Part shown: positions 16,933-26,083 of the stretch, piece by piece
How the letters are laid out: every line of letters begins with the position of its first letter
Position numbering within the stretch: the stretch's first letter is position 1
Assembly (NCBI GenBank): GCA_902785705.1
Contig: CACZZN010000001.1
Span: forward strand, 124,001-188,000
DNA: 64,000 nt
Source: an uncultured Veillonellaceae bacterium
GTDB lineage: Bacteria; Bacillota; Negativicutes; Selenomonadales; Selenomonadaceae
Reading direction: 5' to 3'
Made by a program: the position numbers and the translations under genes
Notes under the pieces: generated by a model
The model's input: the letters and a program-made list of their open reading frames with translations, nothing else
Told to the model about the DNA's origin: nothing
Database searches by the model: none

Positions 16933-17045
16933 TTTGATAAAAATTTTAAATGAATGATCAGGAATTTTTATCAAAACCAGGCGTGCGTACGCACGCCTGA
17001 AGTCTCATGCACTCTCAGTAAGAAATAAAATTTCTAACTGAGAGT
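16933..17045. repeat. Three successive inverted repeats between the aminopeptidase and dusB
   Basis: The 148-base gap holds three palindromes in a row. They are TTTGATAAAAATT with AATTTTTATCAAA (16933-16975), a perfect 22-base palindrome centred on GCGTACGC (16978-16999), and ACTCTCAGT with ACTGAGAGT (17011-17045, with a further inner stem). The last lies just past the dusB stop and may act as its terminator, although no T-run follows. Confidence 0.55.
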
Positions 17046-17052
17046 AGTATGA

Positions 17053-18024
17053 TTACTTTGTTTCCATATAGAAGAACTTCTCCAAGATCCTCAAAAAATC
17101 CTCTTTTGTCTCTGCCTGATGAAAAAACTTCCGCAATTCCGCACCGTGGGGGAGTCCCCGGGTGTACCATGTCGCGTGCTTGCGCATTTCACGCGGGCCG
17201 ATATAGTCTCCCTTGAACTCCAGCAGCAAATCGAGATGGCGCAGAATCATGTCAGCGCGCTCCTGCATCGTCGGTCCCGGCAGCTTCTCCCCTGTTTTCC
17301 AATAATGGGTGAGGCGGCGGAAAATCCAAGGATTCCCCTGCGCCGCGCGTCCGATCATCACACCGTCTGCACCCGTGCGCTCGCGGATTGCATCCAGATC
17401 CTCAAAGCTCCGCACATCACCGTTGGCAATGACGGGAATGTTCACTGCCCGCTTGACCTCCGCTATGATGTCCCAGTCCGCCCTGCCGCTGTAAAACTGC
17501 TCCCGCGTCCTGCCATGCACCGTGACTGCGTCCACACCGGCCTGCTCCGCACGCTTTGCCATTTCCACCACATTCACATGCGCATCATCCCAGCCCTTCC
17601 GCATCTTCACGGTAAAGGGCAGGGTCACCGCGCTGCGCGCCGCCCGCAGGATTTTCTCCGCCTTCTCCGGATTCCGCATCAGCGCGGAGCCTTCCCCGTT
17701 TTTCACGATTTTCGGCGCGGGACAGCCCATATTGAAATCCAGGATATCCGCCGTCCCCAGTTTTTCCACATAGGAGGCCGCCTCCGCAACCCCTTTTTCA
17801 TCGGGGCCAAAGAGCTGCATCGCAATGGGACGCTCCCGTGGCTCCGTGTGAAGCATGGAAAGGGTTTTGTCATTCCGAAAATGGATTCCCTGCACGCTCA
17901 CCATCTCCGCATAGCAGAGCGGGCAGCCCATATCGTGCGCAATGATGCGATAGGCCATGTCCGTAACGCCTGCCATCGGCGCGAGAAATACGGGCGTTTC
18001 AAATTCCAGATTTCCGATCTTCAT
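17053..18024 (-). CDS. dusB: tRNA-dihydrouridine synthase DusB
   Basis: A 323-residue FMN-dependent TIM-barrel enzyme that reduces uridine to dihydrouridine in tRNA. It shows MAGVTDMAYR (about 17-26), the catalytic Cys in FNMGCPAPKIVKNGEGSALM (about 97-116), the VKMRKGWDD and VTVHGRTREQFYSG blocks, and FMN-phosphate binding GDVRS and GADGVMIGRAAQGNPW. The ATG overlaps the coaX stop by four bases (ATGA), so it is the last gene of a birA-coaX-dusB operon. Confidence 0.95.
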   Translation of the reverse strand: MKIGNLEFETPVFLAPMAGVTDMAYRIIAHDMGCPLCYAEMVSVQGIHFRNDKTLSMLHTEPRERPIAMQLFGPDEKGVAEAASYVEKLGTADILDFNMGCPAPKIVKNGEGSALMRNPEKAEKILRAARSAVTLPFTVKMRKGWDDAHVNVVEMAKRAEQAGVDAVTVHGRTREQFYSGRADWDIIAEVKRAVNIPVIANGDVRSFEDLDAIRERTGADGVMIGRAAQGNPWIFRRLTHYWKTGEKLPGPTMQERADMILRHLDLLLEFKGDYIGPREMRKHATWYTRGLPHGAELRKFFHQAETKEDFLRILEKFFYMETK

Positions 18025-18791
18025 TCCTGCTGATTCCTCTCAAACAGCACGCGCAATCCGGTCAAGGTCAGGAAATGGTCTACCTTGTCGATGGTCTTGG
18101 ACTCCTTGGCAATCATGCGCGCCAAGCCTCCTGTCGCAATGACCTTCATATCCATCCCGGTCTCCAGGCGTATGCGGCGCACGATTTCATCGATCTGCCC
18201 CACATAGCCGAAGATGATGCCTGCCTGCATGCCCTGCACCGTATTGCGGCACACGATACTTTTCGGCGGCACCAATTCGATGCGCGGCAGTTTTGCCGTG
18301 GAATTGAAAAGTGCGTCCGCCGATGTCCCGATGCCCGGCGCGATCACGCCGCCCAGGAAATCCCCGTTCTCCGCCACCACGTCGAAGGTCGTCGCCGTGC
18401 CGATGTCAATGACAATCAGCGGTCCGCCAAACTGCTCATAGGCGCCCACCACATTCACGATACGGTCCGCACCGATGGCCCTTGGATTTTCATAGTTCAG
18501 ACGAATCCCCGTCTTGATCCCCGGCCCTACCAGCAGCGGATGGATGTGGAAATAGCGCTCGCACATCTTGACCATCGGCACCACCAGCGGCGGCACAACG
18601 GAGGATATGATGATGTTGTGAATATCCGAAATGTGTACCCCCTGATAGCGGAAGAGGTCGTTGATCAGCATGCCGTACTCGTCCCCCGTCTTCTGCCGAT
18701 CCGTCGAGATGCGCCAATGCTTCATGAGTTTCTTGCCCTCATAGGTGCCCATGACAATATTGCTGTTGCCGATATCAATGACTAAAAGCAC
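18021..18791 (-). CDS. coaX: Type III pantothenate kinase CoaX
   Basis: A 256-residue ASKHA-fold kinase that catalyses the first step of coenzyme A synthesis. It has the phosphate-binding DIGNSNIVMG at the N-terminus, GADRIVN (about 105), DIGTATTFDVV (about 128-138) and GGVIAPGI. The likely start is GTG at 18791, one base past the birA stop, with GGGAGG seven bases upstream; an in-frame ATG at 18827 lies inside birA. It is co-transcribed with birA and dusB. Confidence 0.94.
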   Translation of the reverse strand: MLLVIDIGNSNIVMGTYEGKKLMKHWRISTDRQKTGDEYGMLINDLFRYQGVHISDIHNIIISSVVPPLVVPMVKMCERYFHIHPLLVGPGIKTGIRLNYENPRAIGADRIVNVVGAYEQFGGPLIVIDIGTATTFDVVAENGDFLGGVIAPGIGTSADALFNSTAKLPRIELVPPKSIVCRNTVQGMQAGIIFGYVGQIDEIVRRIRLETGMDMKVIATGGLARMIAKESKTIDKVDHFLTLTGLRVLFERNQQE

Positions 18792-18792
18792 G

Positions 18793-19776
18793 TTATTTCC
18801 TCCCGGTTGATTCTCGAATCGATACATCTCCTGCCATCACACGGCGCCGCCCGGTTTCGGTATCGACCAGCAGCGCCCCGTCTTCATCGATATCCGCCGC
18901 AATCCCTGTAAAGGTCTCTCCCTGCCCGACACCGATCACGCGCACTTCCTTGCCCAGAGTAATCGCATATTTCCTCCACGCCTGCATGACAGGCGCAAAG
19001 CCTTCCCTGACGACTTCGTCATAAAGGCTGTCCATGGATTCCAATACGGCCTGAAAAAAATTCACTCTGGGCAGCGGCTTGCCCTGCATGATGGAAAGAG
19101 ATGTCGCTGTCTCCCGAAGGTCCTCCGGGAATTCCTCCTGCCCGATATTCACGTTGATGCCCGTCCCGATCACGATATGATTGACCCTATCCATCTCCGC
19201 ACTCATCTCCGTGAGGATGCCCACCAATTTCTTTCCTTTACAGAGGATATCATTCGGCCACTTGATGCCCGCACGAAGCCCAAACCGCTCCATCGCCATT
19301 GCCACGGCCACCGCAGCCAACAGCGTGCATTTCGAGGCCTCCTGCGGCAAAAAAGACGGCCGCAGGATCACGGAGAACCAAATGCCGCCCCTGGGACAGA
19401 AAAAACTCCGCTCCAATCGGCCACGTCCCTGACTCTGGGTTTCTGCAACGACCACCGTACCGTCCGCAGCGCCCTCGGCCGCCAGCCGCTTCGCTTCCAC
19501 ATTCGTGGAACCGATGGAGTCAAAATAGACGATCTCCCTTCCGATCCGCTCCGTCCGAAGTCCGTTCCTCACTTCCTCCGGCAGCAAAAGATCCGGCGAC
19601 TCCCGCAACGCATACCCGTTCCGTGACCGGCTCTCGATCTCATATCCTGCCTCCCGCAGTTCCCGAATATGCTTCCAGACCGCCGTCCTCGACACTCCCA
19701 GCTTTTCCGCGATTTCCTCTCCGGAAATATACTTGCCCTCCGCTCCCCTGAGCATCGACAAAATATCCAACCGCAC
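18793..19776 (-). CDS. birA: Bifunctional biotin-[acetyl-CoA-carboxylase] ligase / biotin repressor BirA
   Basis: A 327-residue protein that attaches biotin to carboxylase carrier domains. An N-terminal winged helix-turn-helix (LGVSRTAVWKHIRELREAGY, about 26-45) indicates that it also represses biotin genes. The catalytic domain has the biotinyl-AMP loop QGRGRLERSF (about 115-124), KWPNDILCKGKKLVGIL (about 170-186) and GTGINVN. The C-terminal SH3-like domain is at about 275-320. No biotin synthesis or transport genes are in the window, so regulatory targets are not visible. Confidence 0.94.
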   Translation of the reverse strand: MRLDILSMLRGAEGKYISGEEIAEKLGVSRTAVWKHIRELREAGYEIESRSRNGYALRESPDLLLPEEVRNGLRTERIGREIVYFDSIGSTNVEAKRLAAEGAADGTVVVAETQSQGRGRLERSFFCPRGGIWFSVILRPSFLPQEASKCTLLAAVAVAMAMERFGLRAGIKWPNDILCKGKKLVGILTEMSAEMDRVNHIVIGTGINVNIGQEEFPEDLRETATSLSIMQGKPLPRVNFFQAVLESMDSLYDEVVREGFAPVMQAWRKYAITLGKEVRVIGVGQGETFTGIAADIDEDGALLVDTETGRRRVMAGDVSIRESTGRK

Positions 19777-19881
19777 GCTGCACCTTCTCCCTTTTTGTAG
19801 TCGTCCAGTAACCTATCAAAAAGCCCCAATACTCCCGTAAATGTCCAATGAATAAGGACAGTCTCAAAAAAGCCTGCCCCT

Positions 19882-19910
19882 ATTATACCATCACCGCATC
19901 AGCCTGTCAC
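19882..19910 (-). promoter_or_regulatory. Promoter of the birA-coaX-dusB operon
   Basis: On the minus strand, GTGACA (19905-19910) and TATAAT (19882-19887) are 17 bases apart. The start codon lies about 100 bases downstream. Confidence 0.7.
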
Positions 19911-19966
19911 CTGCCGATGTGGCTCATCCATTCCCCGACCATCTTGCGCTCCTTGTCGGTGTGCGG

Positions 19967-20040
19967 CAAAAGCCCCGTAGGGACTCGCACTCCCTACGGG
20001 GCTTCTGTTTGTACGCCATGATATAACGCTCTTTTACCTA
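19967..20040 (-). ncRNA. Candidate small RNA or attenuated leader with its own promoter and terminator
   Basis: A promoter at 20046-20074 would start a transcript near 20040. About 37 bases later it enters a strong hairpin, AAGCCCCGTAGGGA with TCCCTACGGGGCTT (19970-20004), followed by TTTTG. A frame starting ATGGCGTAC crosses the hairpin but has no good ribosome binding site. The region past the hairpin (to 19906) can also be read as a protein-like tail ending MVGEWMSHIGR then stop, so a broken short gene is an alternative. Confidence 0.35.
19970..20004 (-). terminator. GC-rich terminator hairpin
   Basis: A 14-bp perfect stem (AAGCCCCGTAGGGA / TCCCTACGGGGCTT) with a 7-base loop and TTTTG on the minus strand. 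It ends the putative short transcript from 20040, and may also end read-through from the cupin gene. Confidence 0.75.
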
Positions 20041-20045
20041 CGGCT

Positions 20046-20074
20046 ATTGTAACACGCCCTTCAACAACTTTCAA
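20046..20074 (-). promoter_or_regulatory. Promoter of the short intergenic transcript
   Basis: On the minus strand, TTGAAA (20069-20074) and TACAAT (20046-20051) are 17 bases apart. The remaining gap up to the cupin stop (20075-20238) holds nothing I recognise. Confidence 0.6.
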
Positions 20075-20238
20075 GGTTTTATCCTGCTGCCTGTTCCGTC
20101 TGATTCCTGCCCTTCCGATTTTGTACACAGAAAAGGCGGCAGATTGTGGACGGTAATTTCCTATGAATTTACGGTTTATTTTCGTTTATACTCCTCCGCC
20201 GTCATTATACGACTGTATCACATACCTCTCAATCCGCT

Positions 20239-20778
20239 TTACTTTAGCTTGGCGTATTCTGCTTCATCCACCGGCTCCAGCCATTCCGTGGTGGCACCTT
20301 CCTGAAAGATGGAGAGATGCTGGAACCAACTATGGTTCTGGGCTCCGTGCCAGTGCTTCACGCCCTCCGGAATGGTGACGCTCTGCCCCGGCAGCAGCTC
20401 CTTCGGCTCCTCGCCCCAAATCTGATAGTATCCTTTCCCCGATACCCCCGCAAGCACCTGGCAGCTGCCGTGGTGCTTGTGCCAGAAATTGATGCAGCCC
20501 GGCTCGAAGGTCACATTGGCCACATTCACGAACTTGCTCTCCATGGGATAGAGGAAACTTCTGCCCGTGAAGTATTTTGCGTAGCCCGTGTTCGGCTCGC
20601 CGATGGGATAAACTGCGCCGCCTTCTTTTTGAAGTTCCGCTGTGATTTCCTCCGGTGTGGATAAATCCTTGATGTTTTTTGCCGCATCCGCCGTCGGCAT
20701 GGCAAGCGCAGCCATGCCCACAAAGAGTGCCGCAGCCAGCAATGCACGTCCCGTTTTTTTCATCCAATTCATTTTCAT
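20239..20778 (-). CDS. Exported cupin-domain protein
   Basis: A 179-residue protein with a signal peptide (about 1-32, ending PTADA). A single cupin barrel follows. The first cupin motif is GCINFWHKHHGSCQVL (two or three His as metal ligands, with Gln or Cys where the usual Glu lies); the second is PEGVKHWHGAQN. Cytoplasmic relatives are often fused to or adjacent to carboxymuconolactone-decarboxylase-like proteins, as here. The exact reaction is unknown. It is the last gene of the three-gene operon that starts at 22650. The start has GGGGAGG nine bases upstream. Confidence 0.85.
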   Translation of the reverse strand: MKMNWMKKTGRALLAAALFVGMAALAMPTADAAKNIKDLSTPEEITAELQKEGGAVYPIGEPNTGYAKYFTGRSFLYPMESKFVNVANVTFEPGCINFWHKHHGSCQVLAGVSGKGYYQIWGEEPKELLPGQSVTIPEGVKHWHGAQNHSWFQHLSIFQEGATTEWLEPVDEAEYAKLK

Positions 20779-20803
20779 TGTTATTTCCTCCCCGTCACAA
20801 AAA

Positions 20804-22156
20804 TCATATCACCTGAAATTCTCTCCATTTGCCCGTCCGCTCCCGCCACAGGAATAAAAGAGCGCGGATCGTCCAATCTGCCGCCATCGCCCACGCGAGG
20901 CCGATCACCCCCATATCCATAACGACGCCCAGCACATAGGAGAGAACGAGTCTGCCGCCGATGGTTGAGGCGAGGGAAACCTTCATGGTAAATTTCACGT
21001 CCCCCGCTGCCCGAAGGCCATTGCTGAACGCCCCGGAATAGGGGAATGCCCCCGCATTGAACACATTGTGGATGAGCACAAGGAGCAAGACCAGCTGCTT
21101 GGTTTCCGGCTCCAATACGTAGAACTCCAACACAAGGGGTGTAAGTGCCAAGATGATGAGATTCCAACCTGTTGAAACAGCCAAGGTGTATTTCCCCAGT
21201 TTTTTGAAATAATACTCGGCAGCCTCCAAATCTCCTGCTCCAACACACTGCCCAATCACGGTGATGAACACCGGCCCCATGGCTACGCCGACCAAAGCCG
21301 CCAACGACCAGATGCTCTGAGCCACGCCGTTAGCCGCGATCTGGTAAGTGCCAAAGAGTGCCACCATGCTGGTCAAGACTACTTTGACCAGTTGAAACAC
21401 CCCGTTCTCGATGCCGTTCGGCACGGCAATGGATAAAATGCGGCGCATAAGGCTTCCATTCCACCGGAAAATAAACATCCAACGGTAGAATACCTCGTTT
21501 TTCTGTTCAAAGCACAGAAGGGTGACAGCCGCCGCCGAAAACAGGCGGGCAATCAAGGAAGGATAAGCTACGCCGGCCACTCCGGCGCCAAGAACGAACA
21601 CGCCGATGAAATCGCCAACCATATTGATGACATTGGCAAGCACCGAGATATACATGGTGCCCTTCGTCCTTCCCATGCTGCGCTGCAGGGCTGCCCCGGC
21701 ATTATAGATGGCCAAGGCCGGATAAGAATAGGCAGAGACTTCAAGATAGGTGACGCAGGCCTCCATCACCTCCGGTTCCACTCTGCCGAAAAGCAGGCTT
21801 AAAAGCATCTCCTTGCCCGCCAAAACCAAAGCGGCAACGACCAGAGAAAAGATTGCACTAAAGGTCAGGAGCTGGCTTGCTGTTTCCCTTGCGTTTTCCC
21901 CTTCCCTACGGCCGATATACTGACTGATGACCACAGCACCGCCGGAGGCAAGTGCCAGGAACAGATAGATGAAAATGATGTTGAACTGATTCACCAGGGA
22001 AACGCCGGACACCGCGGCTTCTCCGGCATAGCTGACGGCAAGTGTATCCACGATGCCCACCAACATGACGAGCAACTGCTCGGCAAACAGCGGCAGCATC
22101 ATCGCCCTGAGCGCCTTCCCGGAAAAACGGCGTTTCATGGAAGAATCCATATCCAT
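20804..22156 (-). CDS. MATE family efflux transporter
   Basis: A 450-residue inner-membrane protein with about 12 membrane segments in two related halves, typical of the multidrug and toxic compound extrusion family (Na+ or H+ driven export of organic cations, drugs or metabolites). Family features include VNQFNIIFIYLFLALASGGAVVISQYIGRREGENA (a segment of the N-half) and a matching QSIWSLAALVGVAMGPVFITVIGQ in the C-half. The substrate is unknown. It sits between two genes for exported enzymes of unknown substrate, all under the divergent LysR regulator. Confidence 0.9.
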   Translation of the reverse strand: MDMDSSMKRRFSGKALRAMMLPLFAEQLLVMLVGIVDTLAVSYAGEAAVSGVSLVNQFNIIFIYLFLALASGGAVVISQYIGRREGENARETASQLLTFSAIFSLVVAALVLAGKEMLLSLLFGRVEPEVMEACVTYLEVSAYSYPALAIYNAGAALQRSMGRTKGTMYISVLANVINMVGDFIGVFVLGAGVAGVAYPSLIARLFSAAAVTLLCFEQKNEVFYRWMFIFRWNGSLMRRILSIAVPNGIENGVFQLVKVVLTSMVALFGTYQIAANGVAQSIWSLAALVGVAMGPVFITVIGQCVGAGDLEAAEYYFKKLGKYTLAVSTGWNLIILALTPLVLEFYVLEPETKQLVLLLVLIHNVFNAGAFPYSGAFSNGLRAAGDVKFTMKVSLASTIGGRLVLSYVLGVVMDMGVIGLAWAMAADWTIRALLFLWRERTGKWREFQVI

Positions 22157-22212
22157 CTATCTCCCCAACGCTCTTTCAAAAAAATATTTTGCCGGTCCTA
22201 TATCGCTACCCG

Positions 22213-22650
22213 TCAATCTCCGGCATAGACTTCCTTTGCCATGCGGAAAGCTCCCCAGGCCTTCGGCCAGCCCGCATAGAAGCCAAGCTGGGTGATGGCC
22301 TCCACCATCTCCTCCTTGGTCACGCCGTTCGCCTTGGCGGTCTGGATATGGTATTTCAAGGAGCTGTCGATGATACCGCTGGCCACCAGGGCGGAAATCG
22401 TAATCAGGCTCCGGTCATGGAGGGAAAGCACATCGTTCCTCGACCAGACCTCGCCGAACAGAATATCATCATTGTAACGCGCAAAATCCGGGGCAAAATC
22501 CCCCAAAGCGTCTCTTCCCGCCGTCTGCACAATTTTCTTTGCCATTGGTCTCTCTCCTTCCCGGCTTTCCGCCGATACCTGCATCATGCTCGATGCAAAA
22601 AACGCTGCGCCGCATAAAACGGCAATGAGTTTCTTTCCATACAACTTCAT
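22213..22650 (-). CDS. Exported carboxymuconolactone decarboxylase (AhpD-like) family protein
   Basis: A 145-residue protein with a signal peptide (about 1-27, ending MQVSA) followed by a carboxymuconolactone-decarboxylase-type helical fold: LHDRSLITISALVASG, KYHIQTAKANGVTKEEMVEAITQLGFYAGWPKAWGAF. No CxxC motif is present, so it is not an AhpD-type peroxidase. Export is unusual for this family. It is the first gene of an operon with the MATE transporter and the cupin, and is transcribed from a promoter facing the LysR gene. AGGAGGG precedes the ATG. Confidence 0.88.
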   Translation of the reverse strand: MKLYGKKLIAVLCGAAFFASSMMQVSAESREGERPMAKKIVQTAGRDALGDFAPDFARYNDDILFGEVWSRNDVLSLHDRSLITISALVASGIIDSSLKYHIQTAKANGVTKEEMVEAITQLGFYAGWPKAWGAFRMAKEVYAGD

Positions 22651-22702
22651 ATCATACCCTCCTAATCTTCACAGGTACCATGTTGGTTGACTTCCTGCTT
22701 AC

Positions 22703-22732
22703 AGTATAGAAATAAATGATTTTCTTGTCCAA
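22703..22732 (-). promoter_or_regulatory. Promoter of the CMD-MATE-cupin operon
   Basis: On the minus strand, TTGGAC (22727-22732) and TATACT (22703-22708) are 18 bases apart. A long palindrome lies 17 bases upstream of the -35 box, placed as a LysR activation site would be. Confidence 0.6.
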
Positions 22733-22748
22733 TACCTATTCTGTATTC

Positions 22749-22775
22749 TTATCAATGCCTTTTGAGCATTGATAA
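22749..22775. promoter_or_regulatory. Likely LysR-regulator binding palindrome
   Basis: A perfect inverted repeat TTATCAATGC-N7-GCATTGATAA lies in the divergent control region. It contains a T-N11-A-like core and overlaps the -35 box of the LysR gene, which fits autorepression together with activation of the divergent operon. Confidence 0.7.
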
Positions 22776-22797
22776 AGGAATAGAAATCTGTTATCAT
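22769..22797 (+). promoter_or_regulatory. Promoter of the LysR regulator gene
   Basis: TTGATA (22769-22774) and TATCAT (22792-22797) are 17 bases apart; the -35 box overlaps the palindrome at 22749-22775. Confidence 0.6.
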
Positions 22798-22836
22798 AAG
22801 GACAGAAACTTTCTGTCACCGAGGAAGGTGTTATGC

Positions 22837-23748
22837 ATGGAACTCGATATTCGCGTATTGAAATATTTTCTGGCTGTTGCCCAAGCGGGCAATATGACTC
22901 AGGCGGCCAAAGACCTCCACATCACGCAGCCGACCCTTTCCCGCCAGATGATGGACTTGGAAAAAAATTTGGGGACAGAGCTGTTCGTGCGCAAACATAA
23001 GCAGTTAACTCTGTCTGACAGCGGTTTCCTGTTCCAGCAAAGAGCAAAGGAAATCGCCCAGCTTGCCGACAAAGCCTGCAGAGAAATCGCTGAGCAAAAA
23101 GCACAAATGCAGGGAACCGTGACCATTGCTTGTGTGGAAAGCATTGCCTCGCTCCTTTTGCCGGAAATCATGGCTGCCTTCAGCCAGAATTTCCCTTCCG
23201 TCAAATATGAGCTGTATAGTGCGGACGGCAACGACATTCGGGAGAAAATCGACCGTGGCAATATCGACCTTGGCATCCTGTTAGAACCGGTGGAGGTAGC
23301 AAAGTACAATTTTCTTCGCCTGCCCTGCTTTGAAAAGTGGGGAGTCGCCATGCGGGAGGATTGGCCCCTCGCCAAAAAAGAAGCAATTGCCACGGAAGAC
23401 ATACAGGGGCTGCCCATCATCATTCCACGGCGCACCATTGTCATTGCGGAAATCGCCAAATGGTTGGGGATGGATGAAGATGGGCTGAACATCGTTGCCT
23501 CCCATAACCTCCCCACCAATGGCCTGCTTCTTGCGCGACAAGGCATTGGATGCCTCATCTGCGTCGAGGGCTCTTTTTCCATCCGCCCCATGGAAGGTCT
23601 ATGCTTCCGACCGTTTTTACCGGAGCGCACCACGGGCCATGTGCTGGCATGGAAAAAGAACCGCGTCTTTTCTCAGGCGACGATGCGGTTCTTGGAGTTT
23701 GTGCGCAGCAAATATGATATTTGTGATACCAGAGAACGTGATACATGA
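22837..23748 (+). CDS. LysR-family transcriptional regulator
   Basis: A 303-residue regulator. The N-terminal winged helix-turn-helix reads MTQAAKDLHITQPTLSRQMMDLEKNLGTELFVR (in pieces, about 19-51). The substrate-binding domain follows (about 90-295). The start at 22837 has GAGGAAGG eight bases upstream; the frame is open for 25 codons further up but runs into the operator. It is divergent from the CMD-MATE-cupin operon, which is its likely target. The inducer is unknown. Confidence 0.92.
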   Translation: MELDIRVLKYFLAVAQAGNMTQAAKDLHITQPTLSRQMMDLEKNLGTELFVRKHKQLTLSDSGFLFQQRAKEIAQLADKACREIAEQKAQMQGTVTIACVESIASLLLPEIMAAFSQNFPSVKYELYSADGNDIREKIDRGNIDLGILLEPVEVAKYNFLRLPCFEKWGVAMREDWPLAKKEAIATEDIQGLPIIIPRRTIVIAEIAKWLGMDEDGLNIVASHNLPTNGLLLARQGIGCLICVEGSFSIRPMEGLCFRPFLPERTTGHVLAWKKNRVFSQATMRFLEFVRSKYDICDTRERDT

Positions 23749-23779
23749 GGGGGGCGCGGGAGAAAACCCTCATAAAACA

Positions 23780-23816
23780 TTTAAGGAAACGCTGATTCAT
23801 CCAGCGTTTCCTTAAA
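23780..23816. terminator. Terminator between the LysR gene and ftsH, related to the 360-502 repeat
   Basis: TTTAAGGAAACGCTG (23780-23794) pairs perfectly with CAGCGTTTCCTTAAA (23802-23816) and is followed by ATTTT. It sits between convergent genes. Its TTAAGGAAACGCTGATT resembles the left end of the repeat at 360, suggesting an internally deleted copy recruited as a terminator. Confidence 0.7.
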
Positions 23817-23902
23817 ATTTTAATCCGCGATATGGTTCTGATTCGAAAGATTTCCGCAACAACTGTATTGGCGGCATATCCCCGGAAAAATTCATCTTTC
23901 CT

Positions 23903-25918
23903 TCATTTGTCGAAATGCGTCACATTGAACTTCGGCTCTGTTGCCTTTCCTGCCAGTTCCTCTTCCTCCTCGTCCGCATCTTTCCCTGCTTCCACGGGAA
24001 CGGCCTCCTGCTGTGCCTCGTTCACGGGAACGTCCACGGGAATCGGCGTCATAAGAGGCGCAGCCGTATCATCGTCCGACGGTTTATCATCCTCGTCGCT
24101 GTCCTCATCTGTGATCGTTCCCTTTTCCATCAATTCCTCCAGCTGCTTCGCGTTCAGGGTCTCCCGCTCGATCAGCGCCTGGGCGATGAGCTCCAGCTTG
24201 TCGATATGCTCCGTAATGATCTCACGGCATGCCTCATAGGCCTCTTCCATATATCGGCGGACTTCCTTGTCGATCTCGCAGGCCACCTCTTCCGAGTAAT
24301 TGCGCTGCTGATTGAAGTCCCTTCCGAGGAATACTTGGTGGTTCTGGCTTTCACCATAGGCAATCGGTCCCAGCACATCGCTCATGCCGTACTGCATGAT
24401 CATGCCGCGCACGATGCGAGATGCCTGCTGGATATCCTGCGATGCACCCGTGCTGATTTCCTTCAGCACGATCTCTTCCGCCACGCGTCCGCCCATCGCG
24501 ACCTTCAGGCGATCCATGAGCTCCGACCGCGTCGCGTAGGAGCGATCCTCCTTCGGCAGCATGAGCGTATAGCCTCCCGCACGCCCGCGCGGGATGATGG
24601 TGACCTTGTGCACGGGATCCGCGTGCTTGAGCATCATGCCAACCAAGGTATGTCCGCCCTCATGGTACGCGGTAAGTTTCTTCTCATCCTCGCTCATCAC
24701 ATGGGACTTTCGCTCAGGGCCTGCCATCACGCGCTCGATGGATTCCTCCAGTTCCGCCATATCGATCTGTTTCTTGTCGCGCCGTGCGGCCAGAAGAGCC
24801 GCTTCATTCACCAGATTGCTGAGATCTGCACCCGTAAAGCCCGGCGTCCTGCGCGCCAAAATATCCAGATCCGCATCCTTCGACACAGGCTTCCCCTTGG
24901 TATGCACCTGAAGAATCGCCAGCCTGCCTTTCACGTCCGGCTTGTCCACCACGATCTGGCGGTCGAAACGTCCGGGGCGCAAAAGCGCGGGATCCAGAAT
25001 ATCGGGGCGGTTCGTCGCCGCCACGATGATGATTCCCTCGTTCGCGGCAAACCCATCCATTTCGACCAGCAGCTGATTGAGTGTCTGCTCGCGCTCATCA
25101 TGCCCGCCGCCGACTCCTGCGCCGCGCTGGCGCCCGACGGCGTCAATCTCGTCGATGAACACGATGCAGGGCGCATTCTTCTTCGCCTGCTCAAAGAGAT
25201 CACGCACGCGGGACGCGCCAACGCCCACGAACATCTCCACAAAATCCGAACCGCTGATGGAAAAGAACGGAACGCCCGCTTCGCCGGCCACCGCCTTCGC
25301 CAAAAGCGTCTTGCCCGTGCCCGGAGGCCCAAAGAGCAGTACTCCCTTTGGGATGCGCGCTCCGAGGTCATTGAATTTCTTCGGATGTTTGAGGAATTCC
25401 ACGACCTCCTCCAGCTCCTGCTTCGCCTCATCCGCGCCCGCGACATCCGTGAAGGTCACTTTGATCTTGTCGCTTCCGCTCATGCGCGCACGGCTTTTCC
25501 CGAAGGACATCACCCGTCCGCCGCCGCCCTGGGTCTGCTGCATGATGAAGAACCATACACCGATCAAGAGCAGGATTGGCAGAATAGAAGAAAACATCGT
25601 CGTCCACCAAGGCGGCTCCGGCGGATTCTCCGCTGCGATCTCTACGCCCTTCTGCTGCAGCATCGGCAGCAGCTTCGCGTCCTGATTCGGCGCGTCCGGC
25701 GTGATGGTGATGAACTCCTTCCCATCGGAAAGAGTCCCGCGTATCATGTTGTTGATGATGACGACCTTGGATACCTCTCCCGCGTCCACCTGCTTGAGGA
25801 AGTCACTGTACAGCACCTCCTGCTTGGCCGTGTTCTTTGTCGAGAAATAATCAATGATGGAAATCGCCACCAGAATAATCAACAAATAAAAACCTACATT
25901 GCGCAAGAACTTATTCAA
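23903..25918 (-). CDS. ftsH: ATP-dependent zinc metalloprotease FtsH
   Basis: A 671-residue membrane AAA+ protease that degrades misfolded membrane proteins and regulators. Membrane segments lie at about 8-25 and 108-128. The AAA module has Walker A GPPGTGKT (about 200), Walker [14 protein letters not shown] and the second region of homology [20 protein letters not shown]. The zinc site is [10 protein letters not shown] (HExxH), with the third ligand Asp in the later helix. An acidic C-terminal tail of about 50 residues is extra. The start is a TTG at 25918 with AGGAGG ten bases upstream. Confidence 0.96.
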   Translation of the reverse strand: MNKFLRNVGFYLLIILVAISIIDYFSTKNTAKQEVLYSDFLKQVDAGEVSKVVIINNMIRGTLSDGKEFITITPDAPNQDAKLLPMLQQKGVEIAAENPPEPPWWTTMFSSILPILLLIGVWFFIMQQTQGGGGRVMSFGKSRARMSGSDKIKVTFTDVAGADEAKQELEEVVEFLKHPKKFNDLGARIPKGVLLFGPPGTGKTLLAKAVAGEAGVPFFSISGSDFVEMFVGVGASRVRDLFEQAKKNAPCIVFIDEIDAVGRQRGAGVGGGHDEREQTLNQLLVEMDGFAANEGIIIVAATNRPDILDPALLRPGRFDRQIVVDKPDVKGRLAILQVHTKGKPVSKDADLDILARRTPGFTGADLSNLVNEAALLAARRDKKQIDMAELEESIERVMAGPERKSHVMSEDEKKLTAYHEGGHTLVGMMLKHADPVHKVTIIPRGRAGGYTLMLPKEDRSYATRSELMDRLKVAMGGRVAEEIVLKEISTGASQDIQQASRIVRGMIMQYGMSDVLGPIAYGESQNHQVFLGRDFNQQRNYSEEVACEIDKEVRRYMEEAYEACREIITEHIDKLELIAQALIERETLNAKQLEELMEKGTITDEDSDEDDKPSDDDTAAPLMTPIPVDVPVNEAQQEAVPVEAGKDADEEEEELAGKATEPKFNVTHFDK

Positions 25919-25964
25919 TCTATGCGATCCTCCTCTTTCCGAACATACTTATAATCAATGTGTT

Positions 25965-25993
25965 ATTATATCACGATTTCCCTTAACGGGCAA
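25965..25993 (-). promoter_or_regulatory. Promoter of ftsH
   Basis: On the minus strand, TTGCCC (25988-25993) and TATAAT (25965-25970) are 17 bases apart, about 47 bases before the start codon. Confidence 0.7.
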
Positions 25994-26083
25994 ATCCCAT
26001 CACACCGCCAACCCCGCCAAACAAAAATTTCTTCCGAAAACTGACCGTCCGGAGAAGGTATCTCCGGCCGATTTCCTTCCCAA

